From Acanthochlamys bracteata (lineage: Eukaryota; Streptophyta; Magnoliopsida; Pandanales; Velloziaceae), in assembly GCA_019914995.1 (NCBI GenBank), contig CM034139.1, forward strand, positions 3,016,461-3,080,460: a stretch of 64,000 nt of DNA, given 5' to 3'. Position 1 is the first letter of the stretch, and every line of letters begins with the position of its first letter. The notes beneath the pieces are model-generated. The model ran no database searches and was not told the DNA's origin. It was given only the letters and a program-made list of their open reading frames with translations. This document shows, one piece after another, positions 1 to 11,990 of this stretch. The position numbers were made by a program, and so were the translations under genes.

Positions 1-620
1 TTTGTTGAGCATTGGCTAGGACAGAATAAAGGCTATATTTTTAATGTATCCTGCTTTTTTTCCCATTTTTGTTGTCAGTTTGGAGGTGATATTGCAGTAG
101 GGATGCTTGCTTGATTCATTGTTTGGATAATAAGGATGGAAGGTTTAGAGTTTGATTTGGTGATAAAATCAGTATCCAGCATCATGCTCAAGCATTGTGC
201 AGGCTTAAGCCATGACATCTCTGTCAAGCATAAGGTGTAATCAAGTTTGCTTTCGAAGTCTTTATCGTTGCATTGAGAATGTTCTTGTGCTATCAGTCTA
301 CATTAAACCTTTTGTTTTGTTTTGCATATTTGCAAAAATGACAATTGGTATGTTTTTGCTGTGTTCCACTTACTACAAAAAGTCTTTTCACTCTCTTCTC
401 TGAGAATGTGCTTTGCTCTTCCAATGTAGTAGTTATGAGCTTTCTATTTTGTCATACTCATTTTCAAAAGGCGATTAACATTCATAGGTCTCTGTACTTC
501 TTTGCTTTTGAGAGAATGTTTGAGCTATCAGTTCTTGTGAAAGAGCTTATAGCTTCTCTTATTTGTTTGCCTGATTGTTTCTATGTCCTATCTTCGGCTG
601 CTATCTTAATTACTTGCGAA
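1..620. other. Unassigned left-edge sequence
   Basis: No recognisable coding region, RNA gene or repeat terminus is visible. The composition is T-rich and of moderate complexity on the plus strand, as in an intron or 3' UTR of a gene to the left, but no splice site or poly(A) signal can be tied to a product. The two short open frames here have no recognisable family features. Confidence 0.3.
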
Positions 621-627
621 GCATTTA

Positions 628-838
628 GGGGACGCTTGGAATACTTTTAAAATAGAATTTTCTTATATTATCTTTTTATCTAAATAATAATAATAAGTAA
701 TAATAAAATTTTATAATGTAAATTTTTTATATTTTTAAATTTTTATATAAATTATCTAAAATATTAAAAAAATTTATTAAAAAATGAGAAATGAAATAAA
801 ATTGTTGGAATGGAGTGAAACGCACTCCCAAACGGTCC
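628..838. mobile_element. Tourist-like MITE, degenerate
   Basis: The left end reads GGGGACGCTTGG and the right end CCCAAACGGTCC, an imperfect terminal inverted repeat of the G-rich '...GTTTGG' type seen in Tourist elements. The roughly 210 bp between them is almost pure A/T. The target duplication is not convincing, so the exact boundaries are uncertain. Confidence 0.4.
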
Positions 839-1650
839 AAAATCCTTTGAGATGTAGGTGCTGCTATGGGGCCACATGATATGTCGTTTTGCATAATTAG
901 ACAGCTCTAGACTTATTTTTTTCATTTGAACTGTATGTTATCACACTAAAATCTCTTATATTGAATTATCAGGTTTTTCAATTGACAATTTAGTTCTTAG
1001 TCCGGTTTTCATACCCTGTTTACACTTGAGGGCATTGTGCTTGTTTATAATTATTTTTGTTAATAAAAGTTTAATACACATTGCATACCAATAGTTTTGA
1101 ATAGTATATATAAAGATTTGGTCTAACTTTTCTCATCAGTAATTGAGTTTGAGAAAAAAGTCTATTATATGATATCATAACAAGTTGAATCGAGTCGGCA
1201 TAGAATTTGAGCTAAATTTAATTTTACTATCCACTTTATTCATGGCATTAATAGTTCATTTTATTTTAGAACAAATAACTCGCTTCATTTTCAGGCATGT
1301 GGTTTTTTGTTGAAGGATAATTGTTCACTTTATTTTAATATAAGTAGCTCACTTTCTTTTAATATAAATAATTCGCTTATTCAAATCCATTACAAAAAAA
1401 TTAGTCCACATCAGTTCAAAAAAAAAATTGCTTCGATAAAAGGCAGATGTTAAGAAAAATTTTATTTCAAATTGCTTATCAAATCTAAAACACTTATAAA
1501 GACTTGAAATTTTTTTCTCATCACCAATTGGTTTGGAAAAAAATTTTAAATTCGTTACACCTTTAAAGTTATCTTGTTATTCACTAGCTTCATTCTCCTG
1601 CTTAGGTTGACCTAAGTTGTACTTCTATATTTTTTGTCTTGCAAAAGAAT
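839..1650. other. AT-rich intergenic sequence
   Basis: AT-rich DNA. I see no gene and no complete element here. Confidence 0.3.
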
Positions 1651-1658
1651 GCTAATAT

Positions 1659-2439
1659 CATAGCTGTAAGAATCAGACCGGAAATCGAATAGAAAAACTG
1701 TCCGAATCACGGTTCTCAGGTTGACCCGTTGGGTCAACCGATCGAACCGTCAGGTCAATAATATTACAGCATTTTTAACTAATAATAACAACAATCACAG
1801 TAAAAAATCTACTGGCATCATGGCACTATCAACAATAATATCAGCAACAATTATAAAAAAAATTAGAGTATTTTTATTATGGTATTACTATCAACAACAA
1901 CAGCAATAACAATCACAGCGAAAATTAAAGTATTGCCACCATGGCATTACCACCACCAATAATAATAATAACAACAAATTTTATAATAAAAAATATTTAA
2001 ATAAACTAGGAGATTAGAAAAAGATAAAATTATAAAATAGATATAACTAATTTTTTTAGGTATACATATTTGAGTCTAAATATTTTACAATATAAAATTT
2101 TAAAAATCACTAGTAATTGATATTTATAAATAAAATATAATCAATTATATTTTTGCATTATCACATCCAAATGCAAAATCTAAACTACATATCATTTTTC
2201 AACGTAGGACTATTAATAATTATTTTTACATTAAATATATCATTAATTTAATTTTTTTAATTAATTTTTTTAAGATTTTATTCAATCCGGTTTGATACGG
2301 ACGGGCAGATCGACCGGGTTGAAGCGGGTCAAATCGGGTCGATTGTATAAACAGTTTTTGCAAATTCGGATCGGTTTACCGTCTGCGTCGACGGTTTCTG
2401 GGTCGACCCGGACGGTACAGTCTGGGTCTAACAACTATG
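1659..2439. mobile_element. Non-autonomous hAT element with target duplication
   Basis: The termini CATAGCTGTAAGAATCAGAC and the reverse complement of the right end (CATAGTTGTTAGACCCAGAC) are inverted repeats of hAT type. The flanks gctaatat (1651-1658) and actaatat (2440-2447) form an 8-bp target duplication with one mismatch. Both subterminal regions are rich in GGGTCGACCC/CCGGGTT palindromic motifs, which would be candidate transposase-binding sites. The interior is A/T with CAA/TAA trinucleotide runs. No transposase is encoded. Confidence 0.7.
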
Positions 2440-2459
2440 ACTAATATATATATATATAT

Positions 2460-2883
2460 GGAAAGGATACGGGCACTCTAACTCTTATGCACACTCCAGC
2501 GCACTCCACGGCCGTTTATGGCTGTGGAGATCTTCAAATCTAATCCCTACCGTTGGATATGAAGAATTACGAGTCGTTAACACACTGATAAAATTTCATT
2601 TCGATCGGACTACGAATAAACCTTCATCCGATCACTTGATAATAATGACACAAATAGTAAATTTTAATAAAATATATATATCTTCTTTTTTAGTCATCTT
2701 GATCAAGTGACTGAATGAAAATTTATTCGTAATCCGATCGAGATAAAATTTTGTCAGTATTGTTAACGTCTTGTAGTTCTTCATATCTAACGGTAGAGAT
2801 TGAATTTGAAAATCTCCACGGCCACAAACGGCCGTGGAGTGCGCTGGAGTGTGCATAAAGATTGGAGTGCCTCTATCCCTTCC
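2460..2883. mobile_element. TA-microsatellite-bounded fold-back element, copy 1
   Basis: Nearly the whole 424 bp is a palindrome. A left arm of about 190 bp starting GGAAAGGATACGGGCACTCT is mirrored by the right arm (reverse complement GGAAGGGATAGAGGCACTCC). A strongly conserved stretch reads CACTCCAGCGCACTCCACGG, and an inner segment reads CGATCGGACTACGAATAAA. Both ends abut (TA)n tracts. It encodes nothing recognisable. The arrangement resembles MITEs that target TA microsatellites (Micron in rice is the known comparison), but I cannot place it in a named family. Confidence 0.8.
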
Positions 2884-2906
2884 TATATATATATATATAT
2901 AGTTAA

Positions 2907-3295
2907 GGGAAATGATAGGAGCACTTTTTCTCCGATTTATGACCGGATTGACCTACAAATTCAATCTCTATAGTTGGATATAAAAACTATGAAGTAAAAA
3001 CCTACTCATGAAACTTCAACTCAATCGGACTACGGATTCATCTTCATTCGATCACTTGATCAAGATGATAGAAATGATATATAAGTTTTCTTATTTTCTG
3101 TCATCTTAATCAAGTGATCGGATGGAGGTAAATTCGTGGTCCGATTGAGCTAAATTTTATGGGTAAATTTTAACTCATAATTCTTTCTATCCAATCGTAA
3201 ATATTAGATTTGGAGGCCATTCCGACCATAAATCGGAAAGGAAGTGTCCGATAGTACCCTTAAAAAATTAAAAAGGGAGTGCCCCTATCCCTCCC
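2907..3295. mobile_element. TA-microsatellite-bounded fold-back element, copy 2
   Basis: A 389-bp palindromic element between TA tracts. The left arm starts GGGAAATGATAGGAGCAC; the right arm in reverse complement starts GGGAGGGATAGGGGCACTCC. The inner segments CAATCGGACTACGGATTCAT and TTCGATCACTTGATCAAGAT correspond to those of the neighbouring copies, but the outer arms (CCGATTTATGACCGG) differ, so this is a diverged subfamily. Confidence 0.75.
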
Positions 3296-3323
3296 ATATA
3301 TAAATATATATATATATATATAT

Positions 3324-3748
3324 GAAAAAGATAGGAGCAGTTCAACCGTTATGCACATTTAAGCGCACTCTATGACCGTTTATGGCCGTAAAGACCTTCA
3401 AATTCAATCTCTACCATTGGATACGAAAAACTACGAGTCTTTAACATACTGATCAAATTTTATTCCGATCGGACTACGAATAGATCTTTATCCGGTCACT
3501 TGATCAAGATGACTAAAAAAGGAGATATATATATTTTGTTAACTTTTACTATTTGTGTCATTATTATCAAGTGACCGGATTAAGATCTATTCATAGTTCG
3601 ATCGGGATGAAATTTTGTCAGTATGTTAATGACTCATAGTTCTTCATATTCAAATGGTAGAGACTGGATTTGAAAGTCTCCACGGCTATAAACGGCCATA
3701 AAATGCGCTGGAGTATGCATAAGAGTTTGAGTGTCTCTATCTCTTTCC
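3324..3748. mobile_element. TA-microsatellite-bounded fold-back element, copy 3
   Basis: A 425-bp palindrome with the same plan and outer sequence as the first copy (GCGCACTC...GACCGTTTATGGCCGT on the left; CGGCCATAAAATGCGCTGGA on the right). A (TA)n run precedes it and TATATATATA follows it. It is more diverged between its two arms than the first copy, which suggests a different insertion age. Confidence 0.75.
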
Positions 3749-5190
3749 ATATATATATATCGCTTATTTTAGTACAGTGAATACTTGTAAATTCAAAAAA
3801 GCACCAAAGTGGACCAATTTTTTTTTATGGGGTGTTTGGCCAGGCCTTTGCGCTAACTTTCATTACAAAATAGCTTTCATATTATTTAAATAAAATTTTG
3901 AAGTATTTATTTTTATTTTAGATTTGAAAAGTACAAGTGAATTGAATGTTCTAAAATCTCGTTTGTAGAAAGCCTCAAAATAAATGTCATTTTGGAAATT
4001 TTTTTAAGTACTTCTAATTTCTCCTAGCGGCATGTTTGGCTTTGCTTTTGTATTATTTTTATTTTTATTTTATATTTTATATTTTTTGATATAGTTTTAT
4101 AATATTTTAGGTAATTTATTTAAATATTTAGAAAGTAGAAAAAATTTTATGTCGTTAAATTTTATTTTTGATTCTTTTAAGATAAAACAATATATTTTAT
4201 TTTTTAAAAAAGAACAAAAATATTTTTTATTTTATAAAATTTTTTTTTGTTTAAGTACTTTCAAATATCTCTTAGTTAGTTCTTTCTTATAGGTGCCTTC
4301 AAAGAAAAATTGCAAGCCAAGAAACTTTGCTGGGTTCAGGTGCGAGTAGTTTCAATCATGAAACCCCAAGCGTGTTTGCTTAGTCAATATCTTAGCCTCA
4401 ACTATTTCTTGGTTATTTGTATATTTTCGGTCAGTCAACCTAGGAGTTACAAGTTTATTTTGTTACAAGTTTATAAGTGGATTTGTTATTTTGAAACAAG
4501 TTTATTACGAAGTATTTATAGTGGGTGCAGTGGAACATGCTTTTTAGTTCTTTTTGGTTATCGATTGATGGGTAATTCCTTCAAACGAATATCGATCTTA
4601 GAGAATTTGTTTAATAGGACCAATGAAAGCAGGTGCGCTTCAGGCTTGCTAAGAATTTGAGAGGAATATTTCACAGTGAAAGTGAACTCCATTCTTTGTT
4701 TAGTACCAAGGGCATCGTGTACGTTCATTCCTTGTCTTGTCCATTAGTGCCATCTTATTTTCTTTCAGAGTTGCTCAAAATAGTCTTCACCTGTAAAGAG
4801 GAGAAGATCAGAAACTCAGTTTGTCTGCAGAAACAGAGTGTCATTGGTTTAGACATTCTCTTACTACACTAATTGCATCCAGCTAACGAATCAAGTCAGA
4901 TGTATTACAACTGCTTGTTTTCTTCTCAATGGAACTGGAAGCACTGGTTGCATCATGTTGTATGGAAATGCACATTGCAGAAAAACTTCCCTTGGTGCAC
5001 AAGTCGGAAACCAACTATACAAGATAATCCTTCTTTCACTTCGATTTTTGACTATACAAGATCGGGTTTTTGTGCAGCAAACTACCATTTTTGACTTCAA
5101 CCTATACCGGAAGAGGTTATGAGAGCTCCAACTATGGCTCTGTCTTATATTGTTCATACTCTTATATAATGTTCATATTCGTATTCATTT
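3749..5190. other. Intergenic sequence with Tourist-like end fragments
   Basis: GGGGTGTTTGGCC near 3831 and GCATGTTTGGC near 4030 look like single ends of G-rich Tourist-type MITEs, but I find no matching opposite ends. From 4290 to 5150 the composition is more balanced and could be transcribed, but none of the short open frames there resembles a known protein. Confidence 0.3.
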
Positions 5191-7230
5191 TAGAAATGGT
5201 TCTAAAATATTAAAAAAATCTTTTATTTTAAACAGACTGTCTTTGAAACCCACTCAAAAACATCCCTGAAGCCTTTTTGGAGTTGAACGGCAAGCATCCT
5301 TTTTAATCTTAAAAACAACTTTTACGGTATCTTATTATTATTTTTTGTAAAATTCAAAATTATAAATAAATTATATATCATAAAATTATTATATGTATAA
5401 AATTTTTCAATTTAAAAAAAATAAATTATTTTCTAAATAATTCAAAAAAACTTTATGTTTTAGCAATCTCAAACGTGCCCAAAGACTAAAAGGGTATCCA
5501 TATCCGTATATATTTTAAACTAGTATGCGTGTTCATGAAAACTATCCCATTTCTTTTCTGATACAAAATCTTTTTACCACTTTATTTAACAAAGAACAAC
5601 CTCGCATGTTGGAACACTTGTTGAGGATCAATAAATCTAAAAATGTATTTTAGGGTTCAAAATTTATGTCTACTTTAAAGATGGTTATTCAAATTAAAAT
5701 TACTATTTTTGGTAATCGTTCTGATCATTAATATAATTTCCTGTTAGTACATGTTTCAAAATCAATCTCTAACTTTTGAATAACATAATTATTTAAAGAA
5801 TATAAAATGATCATATATTATTGACACATCAAGAATATTATTTCTTATTTAAAATTTAGGCCCATGAAAATTTGTTGGATTCATTAAATGTGGTCCTTTT
5901 GAACAGGTGCAGGTTTAGAGGTTCCGTAATTGGTATTAAAGTAGCAAATTAATTAATTAACTAAAGATTTGCATGAGTGACCAATAGCTTGCCACACACT
6001 GAATGACCAATTAAACTTTGTGTTTCCTTATTCCCTACTACACCCAAATAATAAAAGAAACCTAAAACCTATACTTGAATGAGATACGGAGTTGAGTAGT
6101 TCTTATATGCATAATAAATACCCACAACATGGTTAAGTTTTTATTAATTGCACAACTGCATGCTTATCCTTGATTAATCAATTCTGCTAGCTACAATAAG
6201 AGAAAGGTTAGACTTAAATAGGTCAAACACAACCAGTAACATAGATAGAAGACAGCTATAATGCACCACTCTTTGTGGACTTGGTGCGAATAACTGTAGC
6301 AACAAAGGAAATCCTTCTTGTTCTGTGGGTGTGTACTGGATGAAAAGCGAGTTTTATGGATCGAGTTTGGTATAACTGAATTTGATAAAATATTAATTAG
6401 AAACGAGATAGGTAAGCTCTGACATAACTAAAATATATAAAATATGAATTTGAATTCAAATTTTAACATAAAAAAGTAAATTTGTGTAATTAAAACACAT
6501 CAAACTTAAATTTTGAACTGTTTTAAACTAGACATAACCTATTTTATTTGTTTAGATTTGAATTTGCTTATCTAGTGGTGTACTATGTGTATCTGCAAAA
6601 AATAACCATTTTCATTACCTATTATGAAAGTAAGATAGTTTTTTTTCCCCTTCTTGTGTCCAACGTTGGCGTTCCATTTATACTTTTGTGAATTATATGT
6701 ATTTTTTTATTTGGAATTGTACATTACGATGATACTAATTGAGATTATAGTTAAAATCAGTTGTAACTGAGGGTGTGATAAATCACTGGAAATCTAAGTT
6801 GAACAAGTTGAGAGAGCAAGTTTTAAAAATAAGTTCTTAAGAAGTTAAAATTTGAAATTTAATATTTGAAAAAAAAATTAGTTCGAAATAAGTTTTAATT
6901 TTTATATTTAATAATAATTAAATTAAAATTTAAAGTTTTAAAATAAAATTTAAAATAATAACTAAAATATATAAAACTTTTTAAATATTAAATTTGATAA
7001 AAAAAAATTAAAATAATTGAAATACGTCAATTTATTTTCTAAGTATGCTCTTATCGGTGACCAAGAAGTGTGTTAACCAGAAAGAAGTAGTCGAGTCTGA
7101 CGACCAACGAAAGCCTGGCTCAGTGCCTTGAGGGCCTCTTTCTTTGTTTTGATCTCTGTTGTTGCAAAGTGAAGTGAAGGAAGATAAATATCTATCTAAT
7201 CAGGTGGTTGGTTGGTTTTATAACTTTTTA
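5191..7230. other. Intergenic AT-rich sequence
   Basis: I see no gene, RNA or complete repeat. The part nearest 7100-7230 is less AT-rich and is probably the distal promoter of the downstream homeodomain gene. Confidence 0.3.
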
Positions 7231-7239
7231 TTAGGTTGA

Positions 7240-8252
7240 AATGAAAAAAGATGAGAGAGAGATGGAGATAAGCCTACGTAGAGAGCTTGCTATTAACAGC
7301 TACCGCACATTTGTACACAAACCTTTCCCTTGAACCTTTTGAAAATCGAACAAAAACACGCACACACAGTCACACAGATAGGAAAAAAAATACAAAATAA
7401 AAAACAGAGAAAGGATAAATGAATGAATAATTTTTTAGAGAAAGAGGATAGAAAGAGATGGGCCACGGCTTGCAGGGCGTGGGAGAGGTGAGGCACTCTC
7501 CTGTCGGTGTGATCTGATCAAAAAATTTTCATCACTGTTGTATATGATCATCACCACCAACACCACCAGCAAGCAGCAATAACTGAATTCAATTCAATAC
7601 ACCCTTCTTTCTTTCAACACTTTCAAAATCCCTTCATCAATTCAATACCTCCTTTCTTTCAACTGTTCCGTAAGTGTTGGACCACTGCATACATCATCGG
7701 ACCTGTTTCAGTTCGTTCTCTTTCTCTCTCTCTATGCTCTTCTGCTGCTGCTGGTGTTAATTAGGGTTCGTAATTAGGGTTCTGTAGAGATCATTAGTAG
7801 AAATTAGAAAGTATTTCAGGAGAATCTTCTTGTAATGATGATTGTTAATTAATTAATCATCATCATATATTAAAGAAAGAAGATCAAAGAACAGAAGAAA
7901 AATACTCTTGATAATCACTGATAAGATTATGAATGACTCGATCTTTGCCTTGGTTTTTTAAAACGGTGTTGGTTTGCTTGTTTCTTTGTTTGTTTTGGAA
8001 ACTAGCGAATACCCTTTGTTAATCTATTACCTTCTTTCTTCCCCTGAAACCTCTCTACCCGAGACGGCTTTCTTTCTTCTGCTTCTTCTTCTCTTCTTCT
8101 TCAGCTTTATTCTTCTATCTCCTTTCTACCCTTCTTTAGCTTGCTTTGCTTGTTCCTATGGAGTTTCATTTGAATCTAGAGGCTGTGATAGTTCATGTTC
8201 ACCTTAATCAGCAATAGGAAGAAATTGGAAGGTTCGATTTGAGGAAGCTAGA
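7240..8252 (+). promoter_or_regulatory. Promoter/5' leader of the ZF-HD gene, with upstream ORFs
   Basis: GA-rich and then CT-rich tracts (GAGAGAGAGATGG near 7253, TCTCTTTCTCTCTCTC near 7720) are typical of plant 5' leaders. Three short ATG-started frames precede the main start: 7835-7852 (5 codons), 7929-7961 (10 codons) and 8158-8217 (19 codons, starting MEFHLNLE). The last ends 35 bp before the coding start. If the transcript starts around 7.3-7.7 kb, these would act as upstream ORFs. The transcription start and any leader intron cannot be fixed from sequence alone. Confidence 0.5.
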
Positions 8253-9347
8253 ATGGAGTTCAGGATTAATCAGCAGCAGCAAGAAGAGGGATCTTCATCA
8301 GGGTACAACAATTGCTCTCCGCCTTCACTTCCTATTCGTTTATCAGCTTTCTCAAAACCAACTCTCTCACCTTCTTCTTCTTTGGTCCTCTCTCCTCGAT
8401 CTCCCGGTGTTGCTGTTGCTTCCGGTACTCCATCTACACAACAACAGCAACTTTCAAGAAATGGTACTTCACCTTTTCTTCAAACACCAGCAACAGCTAA
8501 GCCTACTGTTACAGATCATGTATTTACCAATTCATCTCCGGCTTTGCTTAGTCCTACTACTACACCAGCTAGAGCATCAGCAACAGCGACTGCGGCAATA
8601 GCGAAGTACAAAGAGTGTATGAAGAACCACGCGGCAAGTTCGGGCCGCCATGTTGTTGATGGGTGTGGTGAATTCATGGCTGCGGGGGAAGAGGGAACAC
8701 ATGAAGCACTCAAGTGTGCTGCCTGTGGCTGTCACCGTAGTTTCCACCGGAAAGAATCTTCTGATTCCCGCGATCAACAACAGCACCAGCAGCCGCAGAA
8801 TTACATCTTTCCCAACAACGGAGCCTCCCTTCAGCAGACGCCGTCATCGTCTCGCTCTCCGGTGATCTTTTCTCCGCAATCACGGCTCCAACAAAAGCAG
8901 CAAAGAACGCAGAACGTTTCTCAAGCTTTCCCACCTGGTTTCGCACCAAGTCCGATGGCTTTTGGTAGCAACAACAACATTAACGCCAACAACAATCACA
9001 GTGTCAGTGGAGGAACACCGACAGAGTCGTCGAGCGCGGAGTTGAACAATGTCAGTGGGAGTGGAAACGAGCTCGGAGCTTCGTCGCCAAGGAATAGAAT
9101 CGTTCCAGTTGCAGCAGACGGAATGCGAAAGAAGAGGTTCAGGACAAAGTTTACAGCTGACCAGAAGCAGAAGATGCTTGAGTTTGCAGAAGGGGTTGGG
9201 TGGCGGATTCTTCGGCAGGATGAGGCAGCTGTGGCTAGGTTCTGCGCTGAGACAGGAGTCCGACGGCAGGTGCTCAAGGTATGGATGCATAACAACAAGA
9301 ACACATTAAGGAAGCAATATCCTGCAGAGCATCAGCTGCAAGATTAG
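8253..9347 (+). CDS. Zinc-finger homeodomain (ZF-HD) transcription factor
   Basis: An intact, intronless 364-aa frame, as is usual for this plant-specific nuclear family. An N-terminal low-complexity region rich in Ser, Pro, Thr and Gln (1-115) is followed by the ZF-HD dimerisation zinc finger (about 118-168), which starts KYKECMKNHAAS, continues with DGCGEFM and ends CAACGCHRSFHRKE; Cys122, Cys138, Cys155, Cys158, Cys160 and the adjacent His residues are the likely zinc ligands. A Gln/Asn-rich linker follows. The C-terminal homeodomain (about 292-355) starts RKKRFRTKF, contains GVGWRI, and has the recognition helix VLKVWMHNNKN, where family members carry WM.NNK in place of the usual WFQN. 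The start ATG opens this frame after stops and gives the full N-terminus. Family members bind DNA as homo- or heterodimers and control floral and vegetative development and stress responses. The subfamily number cannot be assigned. Confidence 0.95.
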   Translation: MEFRINQQQQEEGSSSGYNNCSPPSLPIRLSAFSKPTLSPSSSLVLSPRSPGVAVASGTPSTQQQQLSRNGTSPFLQTPATAKPTVTDHVFTNSSPALLSPTTTPARASATATAAIAKYKECMKNHAASSGRHVVDGCGEFMAAGEEGTHEALKCAACGCHRSFHRKESSDSRDQQQHQQPQNYIFPNNGASLQQTPSSSRSPVIFSPQSRLQQKQQRTQNVSQAFPPGFAPSPMAFGSNNNINANNNHSVSGGTPTESSSAELNNVSGSGNELGASSPRNRIVPVAADGMRKKRFRTKFTADQKQKMLEFAEGVGWRILRQDEAAVARFCAETGVRRQVLKVWMHNNKNTLRKQYPAEHQLQD

Positions 9348-11990
9348 CCATTGTCAGAGGTCATCCCAATGTAGAGTAAATATGTAGATTATCGGTGAAT
9401 TATTGTCAGAGAAGTGCAATGGAGGAGGGACATTGGAAGAAGTTTTGGTTGAGTTTCTGCTGCATAGTTCTTTGCTTGGCACATTGGTATCTTCTGCAGT
9501 TACTTATCTTCCTGTTCTCCTCCCTGAGATAAAAACTATCACTTAATTCTAGGGTCCTGATCATGTATGCTAATGTATCATGCTTAGATTCTTAAATACG
9601 AATTGTTTCTCTCTTTGTGATTCTTAAATCATGGAGAGTAGAAAATCAGATTGCTTCACACACCTTTCATTAATGAGCAGGTATGTTAAAAGTTTCCATT
9701 TCTCTTTTACTTGGGTTATTATTTGTTCTATAAGAACTTAATTGGTTGGTGCTTAAATTTCGTGGGATTCCCCTTAGCTAACACATTCGTAATGTATAAT
9801 AAGGTGATCATAAATAACCATAACAAAATATAGGAAGCTAGAATTTTTATAGCTTATGAATCACCTGGATTTTGTGATTTCATAACACTTGGAGACATGC
9901 ATTTCATAGGAACTAACCTAACCTAATTTGTTTAAGTGTTTTTGTCCATATTGTGAGCTGTATACATATACATGTATTAAGGCCTTTAGTAGACTGTCAG
10001 GTATTAGTTTTGAGTTTTAGGAAATGATAGGAATTGAGATTTACATACAATTTTTTGCATGACAATTGGCTTTCAGGTTGAACTTCTCATTATTGTGTAA
10101 AGTTGAAATTACACTGCCTAGTCCCTTAATTGAGCTCATTAAGCAACGAGAAGTTTGGTCTGAGCAATAAACATTTTGACTTGAAGCAAAAGAAACTTCA
10201 TGAAAAGTTAAGGGGAAATTTTCAAATTACCTTGTGCCTAAGAGCTTCTACAAAGCGAAGAGAGAAACCATGCTTAATGTATTGAGTAGCCTTTAGCTCT
10301 GAGTTGCAAGAATATCACAATTACATTTTGTCATGCTTCTGATTTTTAGCACAGCATTTTAGTTGTGAATGTAAATATAGTAAGTTTTAATAGCTAAAGC
10401 AAATGTTGGTAACTCTTTATCGCAATTTTTAGTTACTAAGATTAAAAGCTAGGAGATATTAGCATAGCTTTTTATGAAGTGGCTTGTGTTCCTAATGTTT
10501 GAGTTCTATTGCTCTTTGGAAGCGCCATAAAGCTGTTTAACATTTTGCAATTTCCCTTTGTTTAAAACTGTTCTTCTCTAATAAATTACTATCGTAAGTA
10601 GCAGACAAATGTTTTTCTTATCAACTTCTGAGTACGAAAAATTGAAGGTAAATATGCCGAATTTTAATCCAATCCTCTCCTGAGGCTTGAGTAAGATCCT
10701 TAAAAGTCCTTGTTCCTGAAAGTCATTGTGTTTGCAAATTGATCAAATTGCTACATGTTTGCGTTGTTTCAGTTATACATTACCTAGTTTCTGTGAAACT
10801 CTCCGTTCTTTTTATCGTTTGTGCACTACAGATGGCACCCATGAAGCCATTTGCTACAAGGAATTAATGTACTGTAGTTTTTGGGTTTTCTCTCAATATT
10901 TTTGGGTTACCTCCTCAACTGCATGCAGTAAGGGTGTGCATCAGTTGCAATGAAGTTCCTAAAAAGCGAGTTCTTGGGGAAGTAGGTTTGACAGCGAGTG
11001 TGGTTTTTTGTGTTTGGTTGTATTTGGAAGTGAATTTTTGGCCAAGAAAAGTGAATTGTATCTAAACTGATAATCACCATTTGTGGTTGGTTTGCCCTCC
11101 CTTCTTGTTGCCATTGAGAAAAATTATTATCTCAAAGTGCACCTGCATCTTTCTTTATTTTGTGAAGAAAAGCATTTGGCTTAATATATTTTTAGTTCTT
11201 GGCACTGTAAGGTATGTTCTTTATAAGAAGTAATTCTATTTGAAGTAATTGTTTGGAGAAGTGAGTTTTCTAAAGTTACCTGTACAGAGTAAATTATAGT
11301 AAAAGAACATAAAAAGTCGTCGAAAGTGATTTTCTGGTCGAAAAAGAATTAGTGTCAGGTGCTGCAAAAAAACACACCTTGATCCTTTAGCACAAATTGG
11401 GCTATTTGGCCTCTCAGATGACAAGAAACTAAGTCGTGCTTCTATTTGCCCAAATGTAAGTCATACGGATTAATCTTTAAAGTGATTATGAGTTCAAGTC
11501 TCATCCATCTTTGAGCAATTAAGGTGTGTTTATTTTGAAGTGAACTCATTTTTAAAAATGAGTTTAAAAAATTAACTTTAAAATTTAAATATTTAATAAA
11601 ATATCAGTTTTTATAATATTTTGTATTAACAATAAGTTTTAAACTTGAATTTAAAACAAGGACTTTTAATTAAAAAATCTATTTTAAAGTTTTTATTTAA
11701 TTTATATAAAAAATGAGTTAAAAAAAATGGAGTTGGAGTGGTAGGTAAATAAGCTCTAATATTAAGAAACCTTAGATGGAGCTCCGATATTCGTTATGGT
11801 GTTTGGTACATAGAATCAAGTATCTGAGAAGACTACCGGACTTCTAAAAGTCCACATATAGGGAGCCGCTCATTTTACAGACAAGATTGTTGTATTTTCC
11901 ATTTAGAATCCTTATACTCTATTCTCTAGGAATTTTTGGCTATTAGTATAATTAAGCGGATGTTATTTGTATAATTCTTTTGAGGAAATA
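9348..11990. other. 3' flank of the ZF-HD gene and intergenic sequence
   Basis: The first few hundred bases are probably the 3' UTR. Beyond about 9.7 kb nothing is recognisable on either strand; the short open frames have no family features. Around 11.53-11.75 kb the sequence becomes a fold-back-like A/T tract that could be a worn MITE. Confidence 0.35.

Noticed and set aside
2632..2856. 74-codon minus-strand frame
   Set aside because: It lies entirely inside a fold-back element and reads through its palindromic arm.
7974..8207. 77-codon plus-strand frame before the ZF-HD gene
   Set aside because: It begins at TTG, not ATG, is hydrophobic and low-complexity, and lies in the probable 5' leader.
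8239..9309. Several open frames overlapping the ZF-HD gene on both strands (for example 8880-9290 minus, 8239-8601 plus)
   Set aside because: They are other-frame readings of the same coding sequence; only the 8253-9347 frame carries conserved domains.
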